DNA of 64,000 bases from Agrostemma githago (lineage: Eukaryota; Streptophyta; Magnoliopsida; Caryophyllales; Caryophyllaceae). The first letter of the stretch is position 1; the number at the start of each line of letters is the position of its first letter. Shown here piece after piece: positions 10,961 through 23,452 of the stretch. The notes beneath the pieces were generated by a model. It had not been told where the DNA came from and did not search any database. It saw nothing but the letters and a program-made list of their open reading frames with translations. The stretch is taken from contig OY288248.1 of the NCBI GenBank assembly GCA_958450325.1, positions 2,852,001 through 2,916,000 of the forward strand. The letters are read 5' to 3'. The translations under genes and the position numbers were made by a program.

Positions 10961-11571
10961 CTTCCTGCTCATCTCCTATCATTGTTCAACAATATGATGA
11001 AGATATCATCTATCCGACTAAATATTGAGTGGGCATGGTGCCAATGGGCAACGACCATATCACCTTATGTTCGGACCGACTTTATGTTGGCTTTTAATAA
11101 TTAATACTCGTATTCTCTACCATCCAAACAAAGTTTTACATGAATCTACTTTTCTTCTCACAAAAAGTGGATCATCTAAAGATTTGTTTGGATGAAAGTA
11201 TACGACTATACGTTGGCTTTTAGTAATTACTCTCTCACATTCACTTAAAACCTAACGTAAGTTAATATATATGATTTATTTTAATTAAATGGTAGGAATC
11301 GGTGAACGAGAGAAGTAATATACTTCCGTTTTTTCCTAAAAAAATTATGCTAAAATGACAAGTAACTCGGAAAATAACAAAAACGAAGGATTGAAGAAAA
11401 AAATAATTGTGGACAAACAATATGAGCAATTATCAAAAAAAATTACAACTTGTGATTGCTTGCTCTTTATTACAAAGAATCATACTGTAATATACCAACA
11501 TCTAATTTTATGTTTCTTTGTTCTCACAATCATTTCATGCGTGGTGATGTATTGACTTTTGAGTACAAGAA

Positions 11572-14500
11572 TCATCTGGGCAGCATACCTGTCGTATAAG
11601 ACGATGTAGACGGGAGTCCGAGACTCCTTGGCAACCCGATTGAGTCTGTACCTACACCGTATCCTCTTTCACTCGTCTCTGCTTCAAGAGGCAATTCGTC
11701 CAACGTCTGCAAAATACCAACAAGAATAGGAGAAGAGGATACGATTTAAAACGCATAGGCAAGATGTTTGACATGGAGAAACTTTGACGATGGACATAAA
11801 TACTTAAATGGACTACGTGCTCACATTGAAGATTGGAGAGCGCAAGATTATCTTTGGGAATTTCAGTAAGGTTGCGTTTGGGTACTCAAAATTGATTTGA
11901 ATATCATGAATTCAATTCTTGTATTTGAATTTCTAGAATTTAAATCCAAATTCAAATCCATAATTGTGTTTGGATTTGGATTTCGGGCGGGTGGAGTCGG
12001 GTAAAGGTCACCAAATTTTTTAAAAAAAACTTTTCATTAGAAAAATGTAAATTTTCAAATACGGAGAAAAAATATATTCTAACAAGATTATTTTTTTGGT
12101 TCAACGAAGAGCGCACTTAGTCGCATTACAATACAGGGGAGAGGGATTCAAACTGAGACCTATTGTCCCAGAGCATCTAACCTTAGCCGCTGGGCTAAGA
12201 CATCTTCGGTATATTCTAACAAGATTGTGCAGAAAAAACGAACAAATTATAAGTGACGAAATTGAAATGACTACCCATATACTAAGAATTTGAGATAGGC
12301 AAATTTGAACAAGGTTGAATTTTGTCTAAATTTCAAATCCAAATCTCAAGGTTACCAAACGCTTGAAATATTTCAAATCCGAAATTAAAAATCCAAATTC
12401 AAGTTTCCAAACATGCCATAATGGTAAAGAAAAGCACACCTGTAAAGCTTGTCGGAGAACTCGGAGAGTCTCTTGGACATGCTTTCTCTGGGCTGCAACT
12501 TCACCGGGTTCTTCTAGCATCTCGTCAAATAAGTTGTCTCTGTTCAAAACCAAATTCACAAACTGATTCAGTGACAGGACATTAAAGTGAAAAGGGTAGC
12601 ATAGAAATATTCCGTCCCTCCGGTTTATAATATCCCACTTCTTTTTTGGTTCATCCAAAAATAAAATGTCCCCCTCTTATATCGAGTTAAAAAAAAGGTG
12701 GAGTAACCTGACAGAATGATGCTAAACTAGAGTCACTCACCTGTAAAGTTTTTGAATCAAGACGTTGTGCAGTTCACGTTTACTGTGATTGACCTGCAAC
12801 GAGTCCAAGCAGCCACAAATGAAAAATTGAGATTGGAGATTTGGAGTTGGAGCAGATTACAAAGTGGTTCTTTCACATTTAAATGCTCAGGGTAATAACT
12901 AAAAGTCTAAAATTACTAAATTCTTCAGACTAACCAACAGGTGCATGATAGCTTTCGGTACTGAATCCTCGATTATTTTCCTCACTATGTCAAAGTACGA
13001 TGCCACTAGCAACTTAGTGGCAGCTATTTCGGTTGCCTCTTGTTCTGATGGAGTCTCTGAAGATCTCAAAATGGTCGGAGGCTGATAACAAAAAAAAGTG
13101 TAAATGGAATTATAATTTTTTTTTAAAATGAATAAAATAACATAGGGCCACAGCATGCACCTCTTGCAAGTGAATAACAGATGAAGTATGTTCAATACTA
13201 TACACAGGTTCCCTTTGTGGATTGCTTCGAGGCACTTCACGCCCCAATGTATGGTTGTCACTCGGACTGAAGATTGATGAAATACCCCAGATAGAGCTAG
13301 CTGAATTCAAAATCAAAAACCAAATGAACAAGGTATCAAAAATACTCACTCAAAAATTAAACATCGAGATCTCAATACCACAGAAAGAAAAAATGACAAA
13401 ATTGCTGAGGGGCGTGACACTAAATAACCTAATTCCTGACATTGTTTGCCAACTTATCCTTTGCGCAGGTTACGTAAACCTAAATATCCATCCAGCATAC
13501 AAGAACAGATGGAATGCAAGATTATTGAGCCTCAATCATTTACTTCCTAGGAGAGATCAACTTATCCATCCTTACAAGGTACAACTGACAAAGAAGCCTA
13601 AATTTCTAAAAGGTTAAAGGGAGAACATTGATAGTACTACTACTTAATAAACTGATTCTGAAGTCATTTAAATCCACGAGTGAGCTTCAAATCAAGTAAA
13701 TTGTTGCAGAGAATTTAAAATTATTTGGAGGTTTATGCTGTAGGACAGCCAGTATTGCAAGGTCACGCCATTGAGCTGCTACCCTTTTCTCATTCTATTC
13801 TCTTACCCTTATTTGAACCAAAAGCCCCCTCACGGTGATACTTCTTTCAAGTGCTACCCCATGCTATTTCTGTATTTTTGAAGAATGTCAAAATATCTCA
13901 CTAAATGTACACTTGATTTACGGCATTAATATTAAGCAGTAGCAGCAACCAAGTTCCAAGTTTCAGGCAAATAGCATACATTTGCATATACCTACCACAC
14001 CCAGTTTCACAACAACTTAGACCTATGATGCGTTACTTCATACCCACTCACACTACTGAGTATTTCCAATTATACTTTCCTTATAATGTTACTAAAATGA
14101 TCAGATGTATCAGTAAACTTTAAGGAGATAAGTTGCAGCTACCATTAATGCTATCAATAAAAGGCAAAGATAGTTACCGCCAGTTCGATTTCTCTCCATT
14201 TCTGTATTTGTTCTACCTCCCTATTCATTGAACAAAAAAAGGTGGTATCAAATCGTTAGTCCCAATGGATAAAGACCAATATAAAAATTGAATGTGTTCT
14301 TTGAAAGTTGAAGCTGAGTAACCAAAACCAGAGAAGATTACTAATCCACCATGGAAACATAATGGTCTTGGCTCTGGGTCTTTGAAGATCCAAGAAAGCC
14401 AAAATCTTACAGCAAGAATTATCATCACACCTTATCTGTGATAACTCCATTGGCTGGTGATCGAATATATCCATTGTCTGTTGATCTTACAACTGTTCTT

Positions 14501-17500
14501 GATCTTGAACTCCTTTCAGCAGCTTGTGTCACATCAGTTTCAACACCATCCTGATCAAAAACCTTGATAGAATGTGATCTAGGAAAAACCGCAAGTAACA
14601 ATTATAATAGACAGTTAAAAACACGAAGATTATACCCTTGGTCTAGACACTGGGACAACAACCATTGAGGATCTAACTTGCTGTTGAGCTACTTCTAGTG
14701 CTCTGCTTCCTCCAATGAAATTCGGATGGGAAGTGTTTATGTAATCCATCTGTAAAAAGAAATTTTAAAAAATCACTTTATATTGCATAAAATTGCAACA
14801 AAATATCTCTTTTACAGAAGAAAGAACAATGATAAGAGGCAACTAATGATAAGCAAATCGTTGCAACACACCTATACAGAGATTAATACATTGCAAAAGG
14901 CATTATCAAGCACAAAAGGCCAGATAACAGGAGAAGAAAAAACATGGATTTAAAAGGAATATAGCAACAGCATTATTGCCTCCATATGCTCCATATTATT
15001 GGTCACGAATGTCTTAGATTAACATTTCACTTGGCTATAGAAATAAATATACTATGATTCCTTATCTTGTGCACAAAACCTTATATTCAAATTGATAAGG
15101 GAATAAAAGCATCTAGATTAAAAGTATACTCCATCTATTATAACAAATAAGTACCTCCATCTCAATAAGTGCTGTAATAAGATCTTGCGTTGGATCAAAA
15201 CTGTGCCGCAAGAATCGGCCTACAACTTCATCAACTCGCCTTCTGAGAACAGGGTAGCGTTGCAGTTCACTGACTATACAAGAATGGCTCATCTAGATTG
15301 ACCGATACATTAAAGCATTCTCAAGTTAGGCTACCATCAAAACGATGCACGTGAATTTAGATCTGGAGAGGAAAGAGGAGCCCCATACCTTTACTAGCTC
15401 GTTGTATATGAAACGTGCACACTGAAGACTGGGGTCTAACAAACGAACTATTTGTCTACGGACAAGAATTTCAAATGGAACCTGAAATGTTGCAATATGG
15501 AGCAATCAAAAGCAGTAACGGGTAGGAAATGGTAGGTTGTCTAAACTGAGTGGGAAATAAAACATGCCCAAAATATAATGATGGGAGTTATGACCGACCA
15601 AAAGGTGCATTCCATCCTAATATCATAGACTGTATTTCAGCATTTCAGGTCCTGTCCATTTCTATTGGTTTGCTAACTAATCCTTGTAAACCTTGTTTGA
15701 GGGAAGATTACGCAGGACTAGACCTGTCAAACGGGTCGGGCGGTCGGGTTTCGGGTTCGGTTATTTCGGGTTCGGGTAAAATACGGGTCGGGTGTATTTC
15801 GGGTTTGAAAAATACGGGTTTTATACGGGTCGGGTTTATACGGGTTTCGGGTCGGGTTCGGGTCAAATACGGGTTATTAACGCACTTTAAAAACATTAAT
15901 TTTCTTTACTTTTTTTTAGTCATAAATACAATTTTATTCTTAATTTTCTCAATCATCTCATTTAATATATGATATTAGTGAAAATAAACATGTTTTATTT
16001 AATATATCTTTTAATTTACATTGATATTTTATTTTTATAGGAAGTACGAATATATATGACGAACTTTGACTCGATTTATTGATTTTTTTTCTCATTATAA
16101 TAATCATCTCATAAAAATATGATTTTAAAGATGTATATATAAATATTATTTCTTAAAATTTTGAGGGAAAAAAAATATTTCGTAGTGTTTTTGAGAAACT
16201 TTATTGTATAATAGTAATATTTTTTTAATTTATCTATTTTCGGGCGGGTAACGGGTTCGGGCGGGTTTTGACCCAATATATTCGGGTTATTATCGGGTCG
16301 GGTCACTTTCGGGTTTCGGTCATTTTCGGGCGGGTTTTTTCGGGTTTTTTTCGGGCGGTTTCGGGTCGGGTTTTCGGGTCGGGTCAGTTTTTGACAGGTC
16401 TACGCAGGACAGAAGAGTGAAGGGAAGTTCGAGGTGAATTTATTTATATGGAAAGGAAAATTAATAAATAATACAATGGTTACAAGACTTAATGTACATG
16501 TAATAACAGAAGAGAGCTAGGGATGTAACCAAGTATCTGGTCAATTTGTCGAGAACAGATGAGACAAGATGAGTTCAAAAATGGTCAGCAACAAGATGAA
16601 AAAAAAAAGTGACCTCTGGAACAAATACAGCAGATCTTGGACCCCTTGCATTCTGAATAGCAATTCGGATGTCGTCATTAGATAAACCATCACACGGATC
16701 AACCTCCTGAAACACCATTGAATTGTTAAGCGACTACCACACTTGAATATACTGTCTCAATGGCGTGAAGAACTAAATCCCCACAAGAACATTCAAGATG
16801 CACCAGACAAAGTCTAGCCCAGCAAAATTATAATTTTTTATATCCAATCATATTTCACATGTGGTTGACACACAGAGCATGAGTACAGACCTCAAGACTC
16901 TTCACAAAGATGGACTGGAAAATATAATGAATTCGTGCACCGCCTGAAAGCTCAGAGGTTGAAATTTCTTCACTCTTTCCCTCCACCAAAGAAGAAAATG
17001 CTGTCAATCAAAATATCACATTAGTTAGGGGGAATATAAGTACATCTAGGAAGGGGATTATGAAAAGGTTGAGCAGCTGCCCCGCACCAAATATCTCACA
17101 AAAAAAAAGAACAATAATATATACCCATATAAATCACTGAAACTAGTGTGCTACATAGATTTGCAAGGTAAATTTTTGATCTCGGGGTCAAAGGTTTAAG
17201 ACTTGGCCCCCTAAGACTGTTCAAGCGTTCAAGGTTCAACACTGGGCACTAGCCCACACATCGGCACTACCGAGTTAAGGAGGAAGTTGTGTGCAGCCTC
17301 CATATTAAGTGAGTTGAGCCTTCTCAATGAGCCTTCAAAACATGTTTGGTGAGCTAGAGCAAAGCTTATCCTAATCCGAGAGGAATTAAGCTCATGAAGG
17401 CTCGGATGAGGAAAAATAAAACATTTTGCTCTTCTTTTCTTATAATTTGTTTTAAGACTTTTACAATTATATTTATTTGCAGTTAAAGTGACTGTTTTTT

Positions 17501-20488
17501 ATGGAGTAATTTCGGAAAAGCTTAGTAAAATTAAAAGCACATAAAAAACTAAGCCAGAGAACAGCGAGCCATCAGCTCCATTGAGAATGATACGGAGTAA
17601 TTTCAAAAGAATATAGTATAAGAATGGAAAAGAAAACATCAGTATTCAAAAAGAAATACCAGCACTAAAAAAAGTCAAAACTACATGACTTGTGGCTACA
17701 TAGGTGCAGAATGCAAAGTCTTACCATCTGAATATTTAGTTAAGGTATTTAGAAGAAAAGTCCCCTTGTCTGCCTGCAGAATCCAATTATGATCAGAAAG
17801 CAATAGGACTAAGTTTATTGGTCAAAATTACAGGGTACGGTAACCTTTTATGTGAAATCAACCATCCAAAGCATCCATTTTAGACAATGCTAATTATCAG
17901 TCATACAATATTACAAATATGTATCTTGAAACAATCATTGGTTATGTTATTAGTTTTGTTCAGCATCACAAGATCAATGAATCTTTTCAGGTGCTTCAAC
18001 ATAGTAAAGCCACTGAATAGATAATGTATGCCTGCACTGTGAACACCTAAATAACTATAGGCTAACGATAAACTTACACTAGATTCAGGAATCTCTCTGT
18101 AGCTCATATATTCTCTTGACAGAGCAACTAGCTGTGAGCTTAACCGTGACCTCAGACCAGGTAGGCATTCTCTTATATGTTGCCCCAAGATCTACATAAA
18201 TTACACAGTCAATTGACATAATTTCAGGCTAGTACACAATGCAAAGCACAGCACTGAGTGTAGCACCTGATTCAACTTCCTTGCCAACTGTGGAATACCA
18301 CAACGGTCAGCTAAGTTAACATACACCTGCTCAACGACAAATAATTACGGGTAAGAATGGGTGGAATTGAGAACAAAATGAACTTCAAAATAAAAAAACG
18401 AAATGAAACATCCAAATGTCAAATCTTACCGGGTGGCTACGGAAGTATTTCTCTTCAGCTGCTAGCGCATCCTTAATACTGCGGTTGAGCATGATGTCCT
18501 GATCAATAAGGCGGAGATAAGCCAATACGTCAAGCACAAACAGCTTCGAAAGAAACCAGAAAATCACAGAGGATCATATTACGTAACTACTATTTCAGCA
18601 AAAATAAACATATATTACCTCTTGGCTGCGATTTACAACTCCTACATAACCAAGTTGGAGAGGAATAACTTTCCCAAGCAATAAATCACGGGCATCAGTA
18701 CCTCTATCCATAATATCTAACTGAAACCAGAGGGAAATACTTTACTACGGTTCCACGCATAACAAATTTATATAAGAAAAAATTGGCATCAATCCAACCT
18801 TTGTAATTACACCAATAGTTCGTCGTCCTGAAAATGAGGAGAGAAAAAAATAGCTAAGTAGAAATTCCATACCAAGAAATTGACAACAAGAAAACTAGGG
18901 TAAAGGAACCGATTCACCGAAGAATATATTTTCTCTACGCAATCTGGTGTTCGCAGATTGAATGGGGTGAAGTACATCAACCACAAGGAAAATCTCCCAT
19001 TGTAATAGCAGCAAGAATACGAAAAAAAAAAAAAAAAACAAAGCAACGACGTTTACCATCAGGGTCAGCACTTCCTGCAATCTGAAGAGCATCTGAATTG
19101 GCCAAATCAGAATTTGCAGGAGTAACAGCTAGTATGAGACAATTAGGATGACGTATGTATTTCAGAATCAGGGTGCGAATTCGTGCTTCAATATCAGAAG
19201 GCTGGTCACCAACTGGAACTCTTGTTATTCCAGGCAAATCTATCAAAGTGATATCAAGAACATTGGGCGAGTGGATTGTCAAGCGTATTGTCCTCTCAGA
19301 GATACCCTTATTCGCTCCTGCTTCCCTCTCAGTTTCAGCCTGAAGGCCATGAATTAGTGTACCGAGATAAGCCAACACTCAACAATGAACATCAAGTAGC
19401 AGAGTGAACGGACCGTGACAAAGTAAAAGAACCCCAAGAAACAGCATGTTCACAACACTACGACTTTTACACTTCACATTAAGCTAGTCAAATTCAATAA
19501 TTAGCGTCTCAAAAGACTCTCCACCACCTATGGGAAACAAGGGGTTGAGATGGAAATAGACATATCCAATGTCGAAATGCAAAGAAGTTTACAGATGACC
19601 AGAAGATTGGGTTACATTAGTTGTCGGGAATTCCGTTTGCCAGTTGCCAGTCCGGTGCATTATATACTACAGAATACTCCGTACTAAGTACTAAGTACGC
19701 TTAAGTTGATAGGATCGCTTCGATTTCTTGTCATACTCTAAAAGCCATATAATACTAAATCCTTGGCTTTGAAGCAGCAAGAAACATTCAGCTCATGAAA
19801 CAAACAATTCCGCGGCCTCAGTTAGCAGACATAAGTAAACTACGGAGTATCATACTATCATGTATTCATTCGAGCAATTTCGTAAGGTTTTTGTCAACAC
19901 AAGCAAAATCAAGCATCCTTTCATAACAAACGGAAATCTCTAATCAATCGCACTATCGCAACGACCTCGATTACTTGTTTGATTTTTCTAATTCAGCAAC
20001 AATCATCTCAATGGAACAAAAACCTAATCACCAAAAAAAATCCCCAAATTCAAAGAACATGAACGAAATACCTGAATTTCCCTACGAATTTGGGAGAAAT
20101 CATAGAACTTCCTGCCAGGCAAATGCAAGAACTCACCATACTTCAAACCAAGACCATCGCCATTAACACCAACACTGAGCTGATCAGCACCAGTACCGCC
20201 ATTGTTAGTATGATTAGCATTATTACTGGTGCGAACGAGCTGAAGAAAGAGAGGACGGCGAGTAACGACGTCGTTTCCACGAGGGAGGAAGTCGCGGCCA
20301 ACGAGAGCTTCAATGACACTTGATTTACCGCTGCTTTGGCTGCCGACGACGGCGACTTGCGGTAAATCGAGGTTTACTGCGTTACCTGACTGCGCGCATA
20401 TGTCTTGTAGCTTGTTCACCGCCGGTATCAACGCCTCCCCCAACGCCGCCGCCGCCGTCGTCGTCGTCGAGCCTTCTTCTCCCACCAT
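11572..20488 (-). CDS. DRP3: Dynamin-related protein, DRP3 type
   Basis: Twenty exons: 20488-20072, 19339-19057, 18827-18799, 18720-18619, 18498-18430, 18326-18267, 18191-18078, 17773-17725, 17000-16891, 16706-16614, 15481-15389, 15292-15155, 14749-14636, 14550-14431, 14220-14178, 13300-13161, 13081-12935, 12793-12741, 12539-12440, 11706-11572. All introns are GT-AG and phases agree, giving 802 residues, the usual DRP3 size. GTPase motifs: P-loop GSQSSGKS 49-56, DLPG 173-176, TKLD 242-245, then VVNRSQE. The middle domain follows (FVKSLEEVDPC), a variable region, and a GTPase effector domain in exons 17-19 (SYFDIVRKIIEDSVPKAIMH). No PH domain is present. DRP3 proteins encircle and divide mitochondria and peroxisomes. 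DRP3A and DRP3B cannot be told apart here. Intron 10 carries a hAT MITE and intron 19 a SINE. Confidence 0.95.
11873..12419. mobile_element. Possible MITE in DRP3 intron 19, split by a SINE
   Basis: The left side TTGCGTTTGGGTACTC and right side TTTCCAAACATGCC are roughly inverted, and the inner AAATCCAAATTCAAATCC blocks recur inverted at the other end. A SINE with its own target duplication (12090-12209) lies inside, so it arrived later. The exact ends are uncertain. Confidence 0.45.
12090..12209 (-). mobile_element. tRNA-derived SINE with 17-bp target duplication
   Basis: Read on the minus strand it starts with a tRNA-like head (TTAGCCCAGCGGCTAAGG box A area; GTTTGAATCCC box B area) and ends in an A-run. 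A perfect 17-bp duplication TATATTCTAACAAGATT flanks it at 12073-12089 and 12210-12226. It matches the element at 49353-49476. Length is about 120 bp. It lies within intron 19 of the DRP3 gene in the same orientation. Confidence 0.9.
15719..16402. mobile_element. hAT-type MITE in DRP3 intron 10, complete (684 bp)
   Basis: Terminal inverted repeats TAGACCTGTCAAA / TTTGACAGGTCTA are perfect over 13 bases. A perfect 8-bp duplication CGCAGGAC flanks it at 15711-15718 and 16403-16410. Both sub-terminal zones are strings of CGGGT/TTCGGG units (about 15730-15870 and 16240-16390) around an AT-rich core. No transposase. The neat duplication shows a hAT-like insertion into the intron. Confidence 0.9.
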
Positions 20489-21067
20489 GACGGAGTTGAA
20501 TAGTGATGATATTGAGGAATCGAATCGAATCGAATTGGATTGGATTGAATTGAATGGTTTAAGAGAGTATGTAGCCGAGGTCAGATGAGAGAGAGGAAAT
20601 GGCGGTTGACGATTTCGTGCTCTCCTAAACCAAACTTACTGAAAGGAGTCAGGACTCAGGACACAGGGGATTTTGGTGGTAAGTCCTCAAGTGGTGGTCC
20701 GGTGGATGATGAGAAGACCGGTAGATTTGGCAAATGTGTCCAGCGGGTCGATTTTGGGTCATGTCAGCTTTGAGTCGAACCACTTTCAAGTTACAAAAAT
20801 CAGGTTGACTTAACGGGTTCAGGTCCTTTTCGGGGTTTATATTTTCAATATTTTTAAGGATATCGACTCACATTCGGGTTAATTTTCAGTTTGACAAGGT
20901 CAATTTTGGGTTACAAGTCAAACTTGGTTCTTCAATTAGGGTATCAGGAAAGGTTCGGGTTGGTTTATTCGAGTTAGTTCATTCATGTCGAGTTAGTTTT
21001 GTCATGTCTAGTTTAAAGCAATCACACATTCACACTGGATAGTTCTTCTCGGTTGCTATAAGTCTAT

Positions 21068-21370
21068 GGCCCTATTTGGCAAATAGTAGTAGCAGATTTA
21101 TAATAGTACGAGTAATTATCAGTAGCAGAATACGGTTAGTATTAACAGGTTATGGAAGAATCGAGTTGTTTTCAAGTATAAATTCAATATGTTGTTTCAA
21201 TATGCTCCTATTAGCAGCATATTCATATTCGAAAACAGTAGATTTCGGCCAATATGTTATCGCAATATGTCGTTTACCAAACACACGAAATTAGTAGTTT
21301 GATGGTCAATCTACTATTTAGGCCAAAATCTGCTAATTTTTCTCCAATATACCGTTTACCAAACAGGGCC
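21068..21370. mobile_element. MITE with GGCCCTATTTGGCAAA ends
   Basis: GGCCCTATTTGGCAAA at the left pairs with TTTACCAAACAGGGCC at the right; 303 bp, AT-rich interior, possible 3-bp TAT duplication. A nearly full-length reversed relative is at 44640-44893 and pieces are at 27829-27961 and 44288-44398. The end structure and short duplication suggest a PIF/Harbinger relative. Confidence 0.7.
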
Positions 21371-22490
21371 TATAAGAACTTTATTTTGCTACGTAGCCTA
21401 CGTTTGTGAGATAATTTATTCAAAAACTTCACTGAAATGTTTCTATTGTTAGTAAAAGTTTTAAATACATTGAGTTTGTCAAAAGATTACACTCTCCTGT
21501 CCATTCAATCTTTTACATACTTTTTTCATGACTTTTAAGAAATGTGGTAAAAATAAGTGTATTATTAATTATTGGTAAATCAAATGATGTTATGGGTGCA
21601 CCAAACTTAAGTAGATAAAAAGTAATGTCATTTTGTGTGAATAAAAGAAGGATAGGAGGATTATTAAGTAAAGTCTTTTGCCAAAAAAAGAAATGTAAAA
21701 TATTGATTGGATTGTCTATTTATATAGTAAGTGTAAGTAATTGTTTGGATGGAAAAGAGTATAAAGCAGTAACAAACTTTATTTTGAATTTGTCAATCAC
21801 GACTGCTCTTAGTCAAAATTCGTTCAAACTCGAGTGATGTAAGTCTAACATTCATCCCATTCTAATTTCCCAAAGCTTTACAAAGACGGTCCCTCATTAG
21901 ATTATTGACAGACTTTTCCGTGATCATTTTTGTGTTGTTTGTAACTCATTTAGAGTATTGCTTACAAATGTCCTTATTTTGTACAGTAGATAGGTTTATT
22001 ATAACACGAGAATTATAGGGAGATGATATCTCGATCAATAACTTATTGAGATACCATTTTCAATACCAATTTATGTATTTTTCATACCACTTTTATCATC
22101 TTGTCCCTCAAATTGACAATTTCATTTTTACTTGTTTTTATAACAAGTATACCCCTTTTGTTTGGGTTACAAACAATTGAATCTAAATTTGTGTTAGGTT
22201 TTTTTGATGACCGATCCTTGATTGGATCACTTGACCTCCTCTCCTTTAGCTACTGGGACGTCCTCAGTCGGCTAGGGTGACGTTACTTGCACATGGAGTG
22301 CACAAGCCCTCAGGTGATGTCCGAGGGCCCTCTCCGATGTCTAAGTAAGTTCTTTTACCTTAACCTTCCTCGTGACTCATAAGGAGAAAGATGTCTTGTA
22401 TTTCTAGAGAGAAGTTAATTACTCGTATCAAATACTCTTATGTGGGTTACCTTCTAATGGAGTGTGTGGAGTATTTATAGGCATTGCTAG

Positions 22491-22640
22491 AACACAAATT
22501 CTTGTTTGTGACGGTTGTATTCGTCACAAACTTATGATGAGTCAAGTATTAGGAATAAGACAAGAAACATGATGTCTGGTGGGTAGGATATGATTTGTCA
22601 TTATATACTCACATGAGTAATACTTGATTCGTCGTAGCTT
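22491..22640. mobile_element. Truncated Mutator-like MITE (GTGACGG family)
   Basis: Left end AACACAAATTCTTGTTTGTGACGG and the inner CGTCACAAAC hairpin are present; the right end stops at about GATTCGTCGTAGC and lacks the outer repeat. Confidence 0.7.
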
Positions 22641-22792
22641 GCAGGGGTTGGCCCAATCGAGGCAAAGTAGTCGGCCCCATCACGTTTTATTGTAGATTGT
22701 GGCCATTCCCTTTTTATTTTGTATACCCTTTTATATTAAACGTATTTTTTCAATATTTTGATACCACTATCATCTCCATTTGTCATATAGAG

Positions 22793-23054
22793 TACTCCCT
22801 CGGTCCCAATGAATTCTTTACGTTTGCTTTTTCACACTTGTCCATGTACATTTCATTTCGTTCATATCTTTATTTACGTGTTATTAAAAATTCTAAAAAT
22901 TTGATAACTTTAATGTACTTATTAATACCATTCGAAAAATATCTCACATGACTATGTTTTACCTTACATATTAAAAATTATATTCGAGATCATTCCATCT
23001 CATGAATAGTGTCAAAAAAACAAACGTAAAGAATTCATTGAGACGGAGAGAATA
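22793..23054. mobile_element. Stowaway-type MITE
   Basis: TACTCCCTCGGTCCCAATGA at the left pairs with TCATTGAGACGGAGAGAATA at the right; the inner arms AATTCTTTACGTTTG and CAAACGTAAAGAATT pair perfectly. A 5'-truncated relative is at 38075-38174. Confidence 0.8.
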
Positions 23055-23452
23055 ATTAATTGCTCAATAAATTTAATAAAAAAACCATTTCTCACTAAAC
23101 CTACTAATAAAAAAATTTGAAAATGCAGAGACAAAAGCAACGGGAAGCAATAAATAATTCCCGACTTGAAATGGTGAAAAAGGAAAAGCTAACGTGGGCC
23201 GTGTAGCGTTGTTTGAGAGCGCCTTGAGACTTAACAGCAAAGCAAACAACGGCGTCGTATTGACGCCCAACTCTAATTTAAATTACATAAAACCCGGTCC
23301 TCTCCCCCCTTTTCTTCTTAACAACATTTCAGTTACTACTCTCTCCTTCTCTCTCCAAAAATCCCCAAATTCAAAAAACTAGGGTTCTTGCTTTCCCACC
23401 TCAATCAACCAATTTCGAATTCCTTCATCTACCCAAAATCCAATCAGTTCAG

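Larger units (their letters stand above)
7800..11571. other. Intergenic region with MITEs before the dynamin gene
   Basis: No gene recognised over about 3.7 kb. Contents: Stowaway MITEs at 8301-8506 and 9013-9107, a complete hAT element at 10048-10960, and a partial CTGTTCTTTTGAACTGAA-type element at about 8222-8300. Around 11105-11210 an inverted pair CCATCCAAACAAAG/GTTTGGATG suggests another small element. TACTCCGTA copies lie at 8047 and 8567. The 3' UTR of the dynamin gene should start just below 11572. Confidence 0.5.
20489..23452. other. Divergent intergenic region between DRP3 and the VID27-like gene
   Basis: Both promoters must lie here. Contents: an eroded GGGTTCGGGT-rich hAT-like stretch at about 20750-21010 ending TTTTGTCATGTCTA; a PIF-like MITE (21068-21370); a truncated Mutator-like MITE (22491-22640); a Stowaway MITE (22793-23054). 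From 22190 to 22490 there is an unassigned stretch with a TATTTATAGG box bounded by TGTT and AACA, but no matching target duplication. A CT-rich leader (TCTCTCCTTCTCTCTCC) precedes the VID27-like start. Confidence 0.5.

Noticed and set aside
11869..12420. Coding-looking minus frame at 12326-12658
   Set aside because: Only the part 12440-12539 is DRP3 exon 19; the rest is intron and MITE sequence.
15550..15972. Plus-strand frame of 140 codons with GSGGRVSGSVISGSG
   Set aside because: It lies in intron 10 of DRP3 and over the CGGGT arrays of the hAT MITE, which create glycine/serine-rich frames by chance.
22192..22494. Possible solo LTR (TGTT ... AACA with a TATTTATAGG box)
   Set aside because: The flanks show no 5-bp duplication and the right boundary coincides with the end of a Mutator-like MITE, so the LTR-like termini may be chance.
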